DNA from: Candidatus Saccharimonadota bacterium
GTDB taxonomy: Bacteria; Patescibacteriota; Saccharimonadia; Saccharimonadales; Saccharimonadaceae
Length of the DNA stretch: 37,240 nucleotides
Assembly (NCBI GenBank): GCA_017510705.1
Contig: JAFWMO010000010.1
Coordinates: forward strand, 72,678-109,917
Direction of reading: 5' to 3'
The first letter of the stretch is position 1. Every line of letters starts with the position of its first letter. Below are positions 8,452 through 16,489 of the stretch, piece by piece. The notes under the pieces were generated by a model. It had not been told where the DNA came from, searched no databases, and saw only the letters and a program-made list of their open reading frames with translations. A program made the position numbers and the translations under genes.

Positions 8452-9326
8452 TTCTTGGTGTCTCCTCCCGCTTTGATAGTGGTACTACTCTCCGTGATAG
8501 TAATAGGTGTCATGTAATAGGCATTGGCCTGGGCGTTAAGGGTGAGAGAATTCTCGCCACTCCATTCTATAGAAGCACGACGCATATTAAAATTACGAAT
8601 GGAACGCTCGATATTGTTTAACACGCCTGTGGTAGTAGCAGTGTCGGCTTCAATCATCAGGCTAACACTAATTTCGTTGAGATTAGTACCAAGAGCAGAA
8701 GCACTAGAGCCACCACTTGGGGCGAGCTGCTCTGGCTCCCAGTTGGAGATGATAAAGATCTTGTTTAAGCTAGAGAGCAAAGCTTCTTCGTTTTTGAAAG
8801 CTGGAAGAGCATCTGGAATGACACGGAGAGCAGAACAGCGACGGAGAAGCCCACTGGCGCTCATGATCTCTTCGTTGGTAACAGCGTTATTGTACATGTC
8901 GCTAAGCTCTTTATAAGTATAATTTTTCTTGGTGTCTGGATTGACACAGCCGGTGCTACTTTCTTTTGGCACGGAGTTAAGAGCGCTATTAGAGGCAAGC
9001 CCTTCTACGATATTGGCGCGAAGAGTGCCCGGAACAGAGGCAACAGAAGTAGTGTTTGGATTACATTTTTTGAGTTCGTCAATAGTATAAACGCTGCCTT
9101 TTGGTGCAGTACAAATACCAATTTGCGAGATAGTGTCAGAATATGCAACAATAGACTCGTCTTCGGTCATAATGACTTTAGCATTGAAAGAGATTTTGTT
9201 GACGAATTGACTAATAAGCGAAATGGCTACACCAAGGAAAACTGAAGCGCCAAGCACTGCCAAGAGCATGTGCTGCTGTGCTTCGGAAATTTTAGCGCGC
9301 TTACCGATTGCAATTTCTTTAGCCAT
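8448..9326 (-). CDS. pilO: PilO-like pilus alignment-complex protein
   Basis: This 292-aa protein has a cytoplasmic N-terminus, one membrane segment (about residues 20-42) and a large exported domain, the usual PilO topology. I chose the ATG at 9326 because a GGAGGT Shine-Dalgarno lies just upstream; the ATG at 9338 overlaps that site and would leave it unused. It overlaps the end of the pilN-like gene by 8 nt. Sequence similarity to PilO is weak to the eye, so the name rests on topology and order (M-N-O). The exported part contains several cysteines, which could form disulfides. PilN and PilO normally form a heterodimer connecting the inner-membrane platform to outer parts of the machine. 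Confidence 0.7.
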   Translation of the reverse strand: MAKEIAIGKRAKISEAQQHMLLAVLGASVFLGVAISLISQFVNKISFNAKVIMTEDESIVAYSDTISQIGICTAPKGSVYTIDELKKCNPNTTSVASVPGTLRANIVEGLASNSALNSVPKESSTGCVNPDTKKNYTYKELSDMYNNAVTNEEIMSASGLLRRCSALRVIPDALPAFKNEEALLSSLNKIFIISNWEPEQLAPSGGSSASALGTNLNEISVSLMIEADTATTTGVLNNIERSIRNFNMRRASIEWSGENSLTLNAQANAYYMTPITITESSTTIKAGGDTKK

Positions 9327-10482
9327 TATTACCTCCATTATTTGCTGACTGGCAGGTTACGTCATTTTCCGCGCAGTCATCAGCACGTTTTTCAAACATA
9401 TTTTGGATTTGCACATAAGAATCTGTGACGTTGTGGCGGCCAGTAGGCGGAATAGCAATAACATGTTTTTTGTCAAAATCGTAAACTTCGGAATTTAGAG
9501 TAATACGAGCACTAAAGCGAAGCACTAAATCACCCGAAGAAACGCGACCACTGGAAGAGTCGGAAACATCAATGCCGTCCGTGCCGTTTGGTACAAGCAT
9601 ACAGTTTTCGTTGGTCTCGGACCAAACTGGCTTGCCACCGTCTAGGGCGCCGGTATAAGTAATACATTCGCTATTGAAATGTTCTACGCCAGAAATGGTG
9701 CCATCAAGACTCATATAAGGTTTGCCCTCGATTTGTTCAGATTTGTACCAATCATTATACTGTGGCGTACGCCAGATACGAACTACGGTATTGTCTTCGT
9801 AGGTTTCGGTGGTGTAATCTTTGGCCGAGAGGGCGTCTTCGCCTTCGCCGGATGGATTGCAACCCTCACCATCAATCAGCCAGAAGGCATAGCGACCGCG
9901 AGTGCTATCATAGAATGATGCCCCATCACTACCGGATTCCAAAATACAATAGGCTGGAATAGTTTCGTCATTTTTGTCTACATAAGAGCCGTAGTCGTAG
10001 CGCATGTATTGCATACTTTTCTTGAAAGAATCTAGGACATTGTAATCAATGTATGGTTCCCTAGTGGCGTTGGCCTGAGCCTCAAATGATAGGACTGGAT
10101 CTGACTCTTCGAGATTAACGGTGAGCTCGGAGAGCGTAATGGTGTCGCCATTGGTAGGTAGAAGTGCAGACAAAATGCCAAAAGTACGCGAGAGGAGCTT
10201 TTTGTCGCTATTGATGGACGAAAGGTTGCTAAGCTGTCCTTTGATAGTGAGAAAATCACTAAGCTCTGAATAAGAATTGAGCTTGGCGGATAATTCGCCC
10301 AGAGTTTCTTTTTTGCCATCTACAACGGCCTGTTGGCCACCAGCAATGGAGGCAAAAACTGCAGTAACTACCACGCTAGCGGAGGCCACAACGATACAAA
10401 GGAAAAGGATAAAATTGCGAAGCTTTAAGGCTTTGATCATTTCGCCTTTGATATCTGGAACAAGATTAATCTCACGTGCCAT
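9319..10482 (-). CDS. pilN: PilN-like pilus alignment-complex protein
   Basis: This 387-aa protein begins MAREINLVPDIK, the INLxP motif of PilN that binds a groove of PilM. One membrane segment (about residues 25-48) and a coiled/exported domain follow. It is about twice the length of proteobacterial PilN. The extra part (about residues 150-350) is rich in Asp, Ser and Tyr with several cysteines, suggesting an added extracytoplasmic domain. The ATG overlaps the pilM stop by 1 nt (TAATG). Context pilM-pilN-pilO supports the assignment. Confidence 0.8.
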   Translation of the reverse strand: MAREINLVPDIKGEMIKALKLRNFILFLCIVVASASVVVTAVFASIAGGQQAVVDGKKETLGELSAKLNSYSELSDFLTIKGQLSNLSSINSDKKLLSRTFGILSALLPTNGDTITLSELTVNLEESDPVLSFEAQANATREPYIDYNVLDSFKKSMQYMRYDYGSYVDKNDETIPAYCILESGSDGASFYDSTRGRYAFWLIDGEGCNPSGEGEDALSAKDYTTETYEDNTVVRIWRTPQYNDWYKSEQIEGKPYMSLDGTISGVEHFNSECITYTGALDGGKPVWSETNENCMLVPNGTDGIDVSDSSSGRVSSGDLVLRFSARITLNSEVYDFDKKHVIAIPPTGRHNVTDSYVQIQNMFEKRADDCAENDVTCQSANNGGNNG

Positions 10483-11528
10483 TAATCATTACTCCTTTCT
10501 GACAACCCCACTACAACTGCAAATTCGCTAGCAACTGGGGCCAAGGCTTCTTGCTGTTCCTTGGTAGTGCGAACAAGTTGCCAAGGGTTACCACGCATAG
10601 TAGGGACATTAGTGCGAGCTTCAATATATTCTGGGAAAAGTGGGATCATGCCGGCATAACCAGACAAGACAATACCGCCAACTTTACCATTTAGATACTT
10701 GGTCTGGAAGAAGCGGACAGATTTGGTAAGCTCGGAGGCATAATTATCGAGAGGATTACTTAGGATTTTAAAAACTTGGCCTTCAACTTTATCTTCGGCA
10801 AGACCAAACTTAAGGATGAACTGGCGAGCTTGATCTTCGCGGACATTAAGGCCATTAGCAACGGTCTTGACTAGTGTACCGAAGCCGCCTGGTATGGAAC
10901 GTACAAGACGAGGCTGATTGCGATAGACAATAACAAGATCGGTGGATTTTTCGCCAAAATCTACTACCATAGTGGCATCCATAGCACCAGGAATTGCGAG
11001 TGAACGTGCCATAGCAAGAGGCTCTGGCTCCATAGCGATAATATTGAGGCCAGTTTTTTCAATCATTTCCATAATGGACTCGGCATAATCTTTGGCAATA
11101 GACGAGACTAATACTTCTGTACGAGCTGGATCATTTGGGCTAGGACCAAGTATAACATAATCTGCCTTGGCATCGCTCATGGCCATTGGAACATATTTGT
11201 CTATTTCGTATTTGAAAGATTTGGCGAGCTCTTTTTCTGGGAGAGTGTCGGTTTCTACAATAGAAGTAAAAGTTTTGCCGGCTGGCAGACCAATAGCAAC
11301 ATTTTTGGTCTTGATGCCAGCTTGGTTGACAGCACCCATAATGGCCTCGCCGAGGCGCTTTTTGCCTAAATCTGAAGTGTCCTGTGTAAGACGAGGGTCA
11401 ATTGGTACGTAAGCATATTTTGAGAGTGTCCAACCATGATTTTGATTGCCAAAAAGCTGTACGATTCGCATCGAATTCGTCCCAATATCTAGGGAAAAGA
11501 AGTCGCCCACGCCATGCAATAAGTTCAT
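10482..11528 (-). CDS. pilM: Type IV pilus actin-like protein PilM
   Basis: This 348-aa cytoplasmic protein has the actin/FtsA-like fold of PilM. FFSLDIGTNSMRIVQL (from about residue 11) is the phosphate-1 motif, VVDFGEKSTDLVIV (near 190) the phosphate-2 motif, and GGIVLSGYAGMIPLF (near 285) the adenosine motif. It binds the N-terminal motif of PilN and links the alignment complex to the ATPases. It is the first gene of the minus-strand pilus operon. A TATAAT (11536-11541) overlaps the stop of the upstream methyltransferase gene and sits 7 nt before the ATG, so the operon message may start leaderless here. Confidence 0.94.
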   Translation of the reverse strand: MNLLHGVGDFFSLDIGTNSMRIVQLFGNQNHGWTLSKYAYVPIDPRLTQDTSDLGKKRLGEAIMGAVNQAGIKTKNVAIGLPAGKTFTSIVETDTLPEKELAKSFKYEIDKYVPMAMSDAKADYVILGPSPNDPARTEVLVSSIAKDYAESIMEMIEKTGLNIIAMEPEPLAMARSLAIPGAMDATMVVDFGEKSTDLVIVYRNQPRLVRSIPGGFGTLVKTVANGLNVREDQARQFILKFGLAEDKVEGQVFKILSNPLDNYASELTKSVRFFQTKYLNGKVGGIVLSGYAGMIPLFPEYIEARTNVPTMRGNPWQLVRTTKEQQEALAPVASEFAVVVGLSERSND

Positions 11529-11536
11529 ACATATAA

Positions 11537-12169
11537 TTATAAGCGGTTTCTAGAAAAACGCAAGTGGTAAAATCGTTCTATATTTCCGTGCCTGCCATGC
11601 GTAGCGTTGTCGCGTTTTTTGATTATTAGGAAATCGTTTTGTTTTAGCCATTGTTCAAAATTTTTAATAATATCGCGGCGAATTTTTTCGTTTTTTACAA
11701 TGCCTTTTGTAAGCTGGTCTTCGCGAGCTTCAAACTGCGGCTTTAGCATCATTAGCATATCGGCTTCTCTGTTTGGGAGATTGTACTTTAGATATTCTAG
11801 GACTTTTGTGAGTGATAAAAATGATACGTCTGCAACGACGACATTAATTTCTTTACTCAACTTAAAATCAAAAATATCTTGTTTTTCGTGAAGCTCGATA
11901 CGAGGATCGAAGCAGAGAGGGGCTTTCATTTGGTGAGAGCCTTTCTCTACTGCGATAACTCTTTTTGCGCCGTGGCTTAATGCGTATTCCGTAAAACCGC
12001 CGGTAGATGAGCCAATATCTAATACGATTTTGTCTTTAAACACAAAATTGAAGGCACCCACCGCTTCAGAAAGCTTAACGTAGCCCCGGACGGGTCCTGC
12101 CGTTTTTGCTTTCCCCCAAATCCGCTGGTTTGGGGGTCCCCCAGCAAAAACGTCACCCGTCCGTATCAC
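11537..12169 (-). CDS. TlyA-like rRNA 2'-O-methyltransferase lacking the S4 domain
   Basis: This has an FtsJ-type Rossmann methyltransferase fold. The SAM site is VLDIGSSTGGFTEYAL, followed by DVSFLSL and KPQFEAREDQLTKGIV, all characteristic of TlyA/hemolysin-A family enzymes that methylate rRNA ribose. The N-terminal S4 RNA-binding domain of TlyA is absent. I prefer the GTG at 12169, which follows an AGGAAA site and starts 1 nt after the efp stop (210 aa). An ATG at 12193 inside efp would give 218 aa but has no visible ribosome site. The first ~28 residues are encoded by a 77-bp GC-rich palindrome (12087-12163) and do not resemble the family. The conserved part begins at GYVKLSEAVGAF. Confidence 0.82.
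   Translation of the reverse strand: MIRTGDVFAGGPPNQRIWGKAKTAGPVRGYVKLSEAVGAFNFVFKDKIVLDIGSSTGGFTEYALSHGAKRVIAVEKGSHQMKAPLCFDPRIELHEKQDIFDFKLSKEINVVVADVSFLSLTKVLEYLKYNLPNREADMLMMLKPQFEAREDQLTKGIVKNEKIRRDIIKNFEQWLKQNDFLIIKKRDNATHGRHGNIERFYHLRFSRNRL
12087..12163. repeat. Nested palindrome inside the tlyA-like coding region
   Basis: Three nested perfect stems: CGGACGGGT/ACCCGTCCG (12087-12095, 12155-12163), CGTTTTTGCT/AGCAAAAACG (12101-12110, 12143-12152) and CCCCCAAA/TTTGGGGG (12113-12120, 12129-12136). There is no U run, so it is not a terminator. It encodes the non-conserved N-terminus of the methyltransferase. Confidence 0.9.
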
Positions 12170-12170
12170 C

Positions 12171-12728
12171 TTATTTCCTGCCCCGGTATTCATAGGTTTC
12201 GGTGTCTACTGAGACAATGTCACCTTCTTTAATGAACGCAGGAACTTTGATGACGACGCCGGTTTCAAGTGTAGCGTCTTTCATTACAGAGCTAGTAGTG
12301 TCGCCTTTTACGGCAGTTTCGGTATAAGTAACTGCGAGCCAAAGATTTTTTGGTAATTGCAAGTTGATTGGAGTGCCATTATAAAATTGGATTTCCATTT
12401 CGTCGCCATCACGCATAAAATCTTTGCTGTCGCCAACCATATCACTCATGAGCTCGTATTGTTCAAAACTTTCTGGATCCATAAAATAGAATTTTTCATC
12501 ATCCTTATAGAGATATTGAACTTTGCGAGTAGTAACCTCGGCTGGTTCAATTTTTTCTTGTCCTTTGAAAGTTTTTGGAAGAAGCGCACCGGTGATGAGG
12601 TTTTTGACCTTGACGTTCACGATAGAACCACCACGCCCCATAACTTTTTGGGAATATTCCACTACTTTATACGGCTGGCCGTCTAAAGTAATAAGGGTAT
12701 TCTTCTTTAGATCTGTTGGTCCGTACAT
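12171..12728 (-). CDS. efp: Translation elongation factor P
   Basis: This 185-aa protein has the three-OB-fold layout of EF-P (KOW-like N-terminal domain, central OB, C-terminal OB ending EGDIVSVDTETYEYRGRK). It binds between P and E sites and relieves stalling at proline runs. The modified loop reads MGRGG, with Arg at residue 32, instead of the lysine modified by EpmA. No modification enzyme gene is seen in the window. It follows rpsR by 9 nt and overlaps or abuts the tlyA-like gene, in a block rpsF-ssb-rpsR-efp. Confidence 0.96.
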   Translation of the reverse strand: MYGPTDLKKNTLITLDGQPYKVVEYSQKVMGRGGSIVNVKVKNLITGALLPKTFKGQEKIEPAEVTTRKVQYLYKDDEKFYFMDPESFEQYELMSDMVGDSKDFMRDGDEMEIQFYNGTPINLQLPKNLWLAVTYTETAVKGDTTSSVMKDATLETGVVIKVPAFIKEGDIVSVDTETYEYRGRK

Positions 12729-12737
12729 GTTTACTCC

Positions 12738-12935
12738 TTAGGCTTGTGAAACAAATGGTAAGAGCGCTAGGTGGCGAGCACGCTTAACTGCTACTGCGAG
12801 CTGGCGCTGTTGTTTGGCGGAAAGGCCAGTTTTGCTAATTGGCTCAATCCTACCATATACATCGATATAGCGTTGCAAAGTCTTGACGTCGCGATAGTCG
12901 AAGTATAGATTTGGATCATTTTTAAGTTTTCTCAT
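12738..12935 (-). CDS. rpsR: 30S ribosomal protein S18
   Basis: A 65-aa protein matching S18: [57 protein letters not shown] spans nearly the full length in the expected order (written here only as a family-diagnostic region: [26 protein letters not shown]). It lacks the Cys-rich N-terminus of some forms. It binds with S6 on the platform of the 30S subunit. The gene follows ssb in the common rpsF-ssb-rpsR order. Confidence 0.97.
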   Translation of the reverse strand: MRKLKNDPNLYFDYRDVKTLQRYIDVYGRIEPISKTGLSAKQQRQLAVAVKRARHLALLPFVSQA

Positions 12936-12960
12936 TTTCTCCTTCTCCGATTTAGATTAA

Positions 12961-13413
12961 TTAAAATGGCACCTCGCTGAGGTCAATTTCGCCCTCTGGG
13001 ATGTCGGCTGGAAGCTCTGATGTGGCTTCTTCACTAACGGCTGCGGGTGCAGCAGGAGCGGCGGAGCTATTGCCTCCATCACCACGAGCACCGGTAAAGT
13101 TGAAATCTTCTACAACGATTTCGACACGGGAGCGTTTGTTGCCATCTTTGTCTTCCCAACTGCGTTGGCTGAGACGACCAGAGACTAGCACGCCAGTTCC
13201 CTTTTTGGCATATTGACTAATCATTTCGCCAAGTTTGCCCCAAGCAGAACAATCAATAAAAGAAACGTCTTCTTTCTGCTCGCCGCTAGTGTCACGGTAA
13301 ACGCGGTTGACTGCAACTGAGAAAGAACAGACGCTAGCGCCATTTTGAGTGCTGCGAAGTTCTGGATCGCGGGTGAGGTTACCTACGATAATAGCTTTAG
13401 AAAATCCGCGCAT
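12961..13413 (-). CDS. ssb: Single-stranded DNA-binding protein
   Basis: This 150-aa protein has an N-terminal OB fold (AIIVGNLTRDPELRSTQNG, then FSVAVNR and FIDCSAWGKLGEMI, residues ~6-70) and a disordered Ala/Pro/Ser-rich linker. It ends with an acidic tail DLSEVPF, the protein-interaction tip seen as DDIPF in other SSBs. It binds single-stranded DNA in replication and repair, and could support natural transformation with the type IV pilus. It lies between rpsF and rpsR, 2 nt after the rpsF stop. Confidence 0.97.
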   Translation of the reverse strand: MRGFSKAIIVGNLTRDPELRSTQNGASVCSFSVAVNRVYRDTSGEQKEDVSFIDCSAWGKLGEMISQYAKKGTGVLVSGRLSQRSWEDKDGNKRSRVEIVVEDFNFTGARGDGGNSSAAPAAPAAVSEEATSELPADIPEGEIDLSEVPF

Positions 13414-13415
13414 GA

Positions 13416-13757
13416 TTATTCTCCTTGTTTTTCGTTAGTTTCTTCTTTGACCTTAGCCGCCATCTTGGCTTTTTTCTCGTCCGCACGGACTAGCAAATAG
13501 CGCAAGACCTCGTCGGTAATATTGAGGGTGCTAGAAATCTTTGCTGGGGCATCTGCCGGAAGCGAAAGATCCATAAAATAATAGACTGCAAAATCTTGGC
13601 CGTCGACAGGATACGCAGCGCGTTTCTTGCCGTCGTTCTCTTCTTTTGTGATTTTGCCGCCTGCACCTTCGATAATTTTCTTTACCTTATCGAGGGCGGG
13701 GTCTAGGTTCATCTCGAGATCGGGATGAAATAGAATAGAAAGTTCGTAATCTTTCAT
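13416..13757 (-). CDS. rpsF: 30S ribosomal protein S6
   Basis: This 113-aa S6 starts MKDYELSILFHPDLE and contains NDGKKRAAYPVDGQDFAVYY and ITDEVLRYLLVR, with a lysine-rich tail. It pairs with S18 on the 30S platform. It is the first gene of rpsF-ssb-rpsR-efp, has an ACCAAAGGAG ribosome site, and follows a promoter and leader hairpin. Confidence 0.96.
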   Translation of the reverse strand: MKDYELSILFHPDLEMNLDPALDKVKKIIEGAGGKITKEENDGKKRAAYPVDGQDFAVYYFMDLSLPADAPAKISSTLNITDEVLRYLLVRADEKKAKMAAKVKEETNEKQGE

Positions 13758-13774
13758 ATTACTCCTTTGGTTAA

Positions 13775-13799
13775 AGCAAACACGACTCTACTGTTTGCT
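13775..13799 (-). promoter_or_regulatory. rpsF leader hairpin
   Basis: Perfect 8-bp stem AGCAAACA/TGTTTGCT with a 9-nt loop in the ~55-nt rpsF leader. S6-S18 operons are often autoregulated through a leader RNA. I cannot confirm that this is such a site. Confidence 0.5.
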
Positions 13800-13818
13800 G
13801 AGCTGATATTATGCATAT

Positions 13819-13847
13819 ATTATACCACAGGGTAATATGAGTGTAAA
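13819..13847 (-). promoter_or_regulatory. rpsF operon promoter
   Basis: TTTACA (13842-13847), 17-nt spacer, and TATAAT (13819-13824) with an upstream TGG (extended -10). The predicted start is near 13812. Confidence 0.8.
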
Positions 13848-13878
13848 GGGGTAACTATGCGTTTGCGAGGCTAGTCTG

Positions 13879-13936
13879 GGTGCTTCGCACCAAGACATCC
13901 GTCGCACGTTCGGAAAACAAAGCAAGCTTTGTTTTC
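13879..13936. repeat. Two adjacent palindromes downstream of ftsK
   Basis: A GGTGC-TTC-GCACC hairpin (13879-13891) and GAAAACAAAGC-AA-GCTTTGTTTTC (13913-13936) lie just after the ftsK stop. A short outer repeat (TAGTCT/AGACTA) brackets them. There is no T run, so it is not a classic terminator. The style resembles the coding palindromes elsewhere in the window. Confidence 0.6.
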
Positions 13937-13938
13937 TC

Positions 13939-16110
13939 TCACTGTGCTAGACTATCAAACTCTTCCATGGAAGTAATGAGGAGATCGCGAGGCTTGTTGC
14001 CATTTTGAGGGCCAATAACGCCGATTTCTTCAAACCAGATAGCGAGGCCAGAGACAAAACCGTGGCCCTTGCCGAGATAAGTTTGGAGCATGGCGGTAGA
14101 GAATTTGCCCTTGGCAAGAGAGATTTCTACAGCCTTTCTCACGACTGGATCTTGTGGGTCGAAACGACGACCAAGACCATCCATGCCACCCATCTCGCCA
14201 CCCGACATACCTTTGATGGCTACGGTTTGAGCGATAACTTCGTCATTATACTGAGGTGGGCGTTGCGCACGAAGGAAGTCTGTAACTTTGTTGATGTCTT
14301 CGTCTGAAGCCCAAGCGCCCTGGATGCGGCGAGGCTTGCCCATCATTTCGGTAGTGAGAAGAAGCATGTCGCCTTTGCCAAGAAGCTTTTCGGCGCCGCC
14401 TTGGTCTAGCATAATGCGGGAGTCCATCTGGGAACCAACTGCAAAGGCGATACGACCAGGGATATTGGCCTTGATAAGACCGGTGATAACCTTGACTTCT
14501 GGACGCTGAGTAGCAAGTACTAGGTGGATACCAGCGGCACGACCTTTTTGGGCAATACGAACAATGAGCATCTCGAGGTCTTTCCCTGCCATCATCATAA
14601 GATCTGCCATCTCGTCGATAATGATAACGATATATGGCATCTTGCCTTCTTTTTCTGGATTTTCTTCGGCAGATTTGGCCATTTTGGCGTTGTAGTCGGC
14701 GATATTTTTGACTTTTTCTTCGGCCATCAAAGAGTAGCGGCGCTCCATTTCGCCAACAGCCCATTTCATAGCGGAGAGAGCCTTTTCTGTCTGCGTGATG
14801 ATAGGGGTAAGGAGATGAGGAATGTCTTGGTATTGGGCCATTTCTACTTGCTTTGGATCAACGATAATAAGCTTCATGTCGGATGGAGCGTTGCGATACA
14901 ATAGGGAGCTGATCAGCGTGTTGGTCATCACAGACTTACCAGAACCAGTGGTACCAGCGATAAGAAGGTGTGGCATTTTGGCAAGGTTTGCCACAACGGC
15001 ACGGCCAGAGATATCTTTGCCTACAGCAAAAGTGAGAGGATCGGAAGATTTTTTCCATTCTTGGCTTTCTAGAACGCCACGGAGACGCACATCAGCAGAA
15101 CGGGCGTTTGGAATTTCTACACCTACAGAGCGAGTGCCTGGGATTGGGGCCTCAATACGGATTTTGTCTACAGCAAGATTCAAGGCTAGCTCTTTGTCGC
15201 GAGCAAGAATTTTGCTCAGGTTGACGCCGGCAGGTGGGCGCATAGTATACTGCGTGACACGCGGGCCAACATTGGCACCTTCCATTTCTACTTCAATGCC
15301 GAATTCCGCAAGAGTAGATTTGATAATATAAGCGTTTTGCTGGATATTGCCAGCGTCGGCTGGAGATTGTTTTTTCTCGAGAAGGTCGGTGGTAGGCATT
15401 TTCCAGTTTGGATCGGAAATGGCCACAAGAGCCTTCTCCTCTTTGGCTGGCTCTGGAGCTTTTTCTGGGGCTTTTTTGATTTTGCTAGCTGCAATTGGGG
15501 CTTCGGTAGATGCCACGCCGGAATTGACCTTGATTTCAAGCTGACCGAGTTTTTTGTCTTCTTTTTCTTCTTTTGGCTCACGCTTGCCGCCGGTTTTAAC
15601 AAGATTTTTGGTGCCCTTGAAAAAGGTGATTGGAGAGAGCTGAAGAATAAACATGGTAGTGATGAAGATAAGAACAATGTAGATAAAGATGACTACAGCT
15701 TGGTCTAGAACCTTGAGCATGAGATCATTGAGCCAAGTACCAACTGCGCCGCCGTTGTGCCAAATAGCAGAAGCGCCAGAAATCCAGACAATCTGGAGGG
15801 CGCTAGCGAGATAAACTGGAATGGCAACACGATTGTTTTCGCTACGGAAAATTTTGATGGCAAGATAGACCAGAAGTGCCGGTACAAAATAAGCCCCAAA
15901 ACCAAAGGAGCTAAGCATGAAATTGTGAATCGTATTAAGGACAGAGCCGCCGTGGCCAAACCAAGTCACTACGAAGAAGAGAGCAAGGGCAATCATGAGG
16001 ACGGCAAAGATTTGGTGCCAAAAACCGCCTGGGAGCTCGTGTTCTACTGGGGCCTCTTTTTTGGTGCCTCTTGTAGTGCGTTTTCGTGTTGGTTTTCGTT
16101 TTTTAACCAT
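13939..16110 (-). CDS. ftsK: DNA translocase FtsK/SpoIIIE
   Basis: This 723-aa protein has about four N-terminal membrane segments (residues ~30-160), a charged Ala/Pro/Glu linker (~170-250), and the motor domain. Walker A is GTTGSGKS (386-393) and Walker B is IVIIIDEMADLM. A C-terminal winged-helix gamma domain (VVRKAVEISLAKGKFSTAML onward) normally recognises KOPS-like sites. It pumps chromosomes across the division septum. A TGC-TATAAT -10 (16119-16124) lies 8 nt before the ATG with TTGTGT as -35 (16142-16147), so the leader is almost absent. It ends with TGA. Confidence 0.97.
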   Translation of the reverse strand: MVKKRKPTRKRTTRGTKKEAPVEHELPGGFWHQIFAVLMIALALFFVVTWFGHGGSVLNTIHNFMLSSFGFGAYFVPALLVYLAIKIFRSENNRVAIPVYLASALQIVWISGASAIWHNGGAVGTWLNDLMLKVLDQAVVIFIYIVLIFITTMFILQLSPITFFKGTKNLVKTGGKREPKEEKEDKKLGQLEIKVNSGVASTEAPIAASKIKKAPEKAPEPAKEEKALVAISDPNWKMPTTDLLEKKQSPADAGNIQQNAYIIKSTLAEFGIEVEMEGANVGPRVTQYTMRPPAGVNLSKILARDKELALNLAVDKIRIEAPIPGTRSVGVEIPNARSADVRLRGVLESQEWKKSSDPLTFAVGKDISGRAVVANLAKMPHLLIAGTTGSGKSVMTNTLISSLLYRNAPSDMKLIIVDPKQVEMAQYQDIPHLLTPIITQTEKALSAMKWAVGEMERRYSLMAEEKVKNIADYNAKMAKSAEENPEKEGKMPYIVIIIDEMADLMMMAGKDLEMLIVRIAQKGRAAGIHLVLATQRPEVKVITGLIKANIPGRIAFAVGSQMDSRIMLDQGGAEKLLGKGDMLLLTTEMMGKPRRIQGAWASDEDINKVTDFLRAQRPPQYNDEVIAQTVAIKGMSGGEMGGMDGLGRRFDPQDPVVRKAVEISLAKGKFSTAMLQTYLGKGHGFVSGLAIWFEEIGVIGPQNGNKPRDLLITSMEEFDSLAQ

Positions 16111-16118
16111 ATATCCTT

Positions 16119-16147
16119 ATTATAGCACACTTTTAAGATAAACACAA
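16119..16147 (-). promoter_or_regulatory. ftsK promoter
   Basis: TTGTGT (16142-16147), 17-nt spacer, TATAAT (16119-16124) with an extended TG. The -10 ends 8 nt before the ATG. Confidence 0.7.
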
Positions 16148-16165
16148 GGGATTTGGTATGCGATA

Positions 16166-16193
16166 TTGCGTTTTTGGGGATTTGTAGTATAAT
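16166..16193 (+). promoter_or_regulatory. tRNA-Gln promoter
   Basis: TTGCGT (16166-16171), 16-nt spacer, TATAAT (16188-16193), about 11 nt before the tRNA 5' end. Confidence 0.7.
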
Positions 16194-16204
16194 TGCAAGT
16201 ACGT

Positions 16205-16279
16205 TAGGCTGTCGCCAAGTGGTAAGGCACTGGGTTTTGGTCCCAGCATTCGCAGGTTCGAATCCTGCCAGCCTAGCCA
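16205..16279 (+). tRNA. tRNA-Gln (anticodon TTG), CCA encoded
   Basis: A full cloverleaf can be drawn. The acceptor stem is TAGGCTG/CAGCCTA, with G discriminator and encoded CCA. The D arm contains AAGTGGTAAGGC. The anticodon stem is CTGGG/CCCAG with loop TTTTGGT, giving TTG (reads CAA). The T arm is CAGGTTCGAATCCTG. It is followed by a terminator. Confidence 0.96.
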
Positions 16280-16290
16280 TACCAGTATAT

Positions 16291-16311
16291 CGCCTCCAGG
16301 GGGCGTTTTTT
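16291..16311 (+). terminator. Terminator after tRNA-Gln
   Basis: Short GC-rich stem (CGCC/GGCG) followed by six T residues. Confidence 0.6.
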
Positions 16312-16330
16312 AGTTGGGGATTCGCCTTAC

Positions 16331-16356
16331 GGAACGAATCCTGCCGGTCCAGCCAT
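16331..16356 (+). pseudogene. Degenerate tRNA 3'-end fragment
   Basis: CGAATCCTGCCGGTCCAGCC followed by AT matches the T arm, acceptor 3' strand and CCA of the tRNA-Gln ~75 nt upstream at about 20 of 25 positions, but no 5' half exists. It may be the remnant of a second tRNA or of an integration event at the tRNA. Confidence 0.6.
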
Positions 16357-16393
16357 AGAGAGTATCCGATCTCTTGGTCGGATATTTTCTATG
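16354..16393 (+). terminator. Hairpin, possible terminator
   Basis: TATCCGA/TCGGATA stem followed by TTTT, with an outer CATAGA/TCTATG extension. Confidence 0.5.
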
Positions 16394-16413
16394 TTTTAAC
16401 AGTGTGTCGTAAA

Positions 16414-16443
16414 AAAGCGCCCCGATGGTGCATGGGGCGCTTT
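16414..16443 (-). terminator. Strong terminator of the 48-aa gene
   Basis: Perfect 10-bp stem AAAGCGCCCC/GGGGCGCTTT with a 10-nt loop. On the minus strand it ends in a six-U run. Confidence 0.85.
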
Positions 16444-16489
16444 GAAAGGAGGTAGTCACGGCAGTTTGCCATGAAAAATGCGTAGTTAG

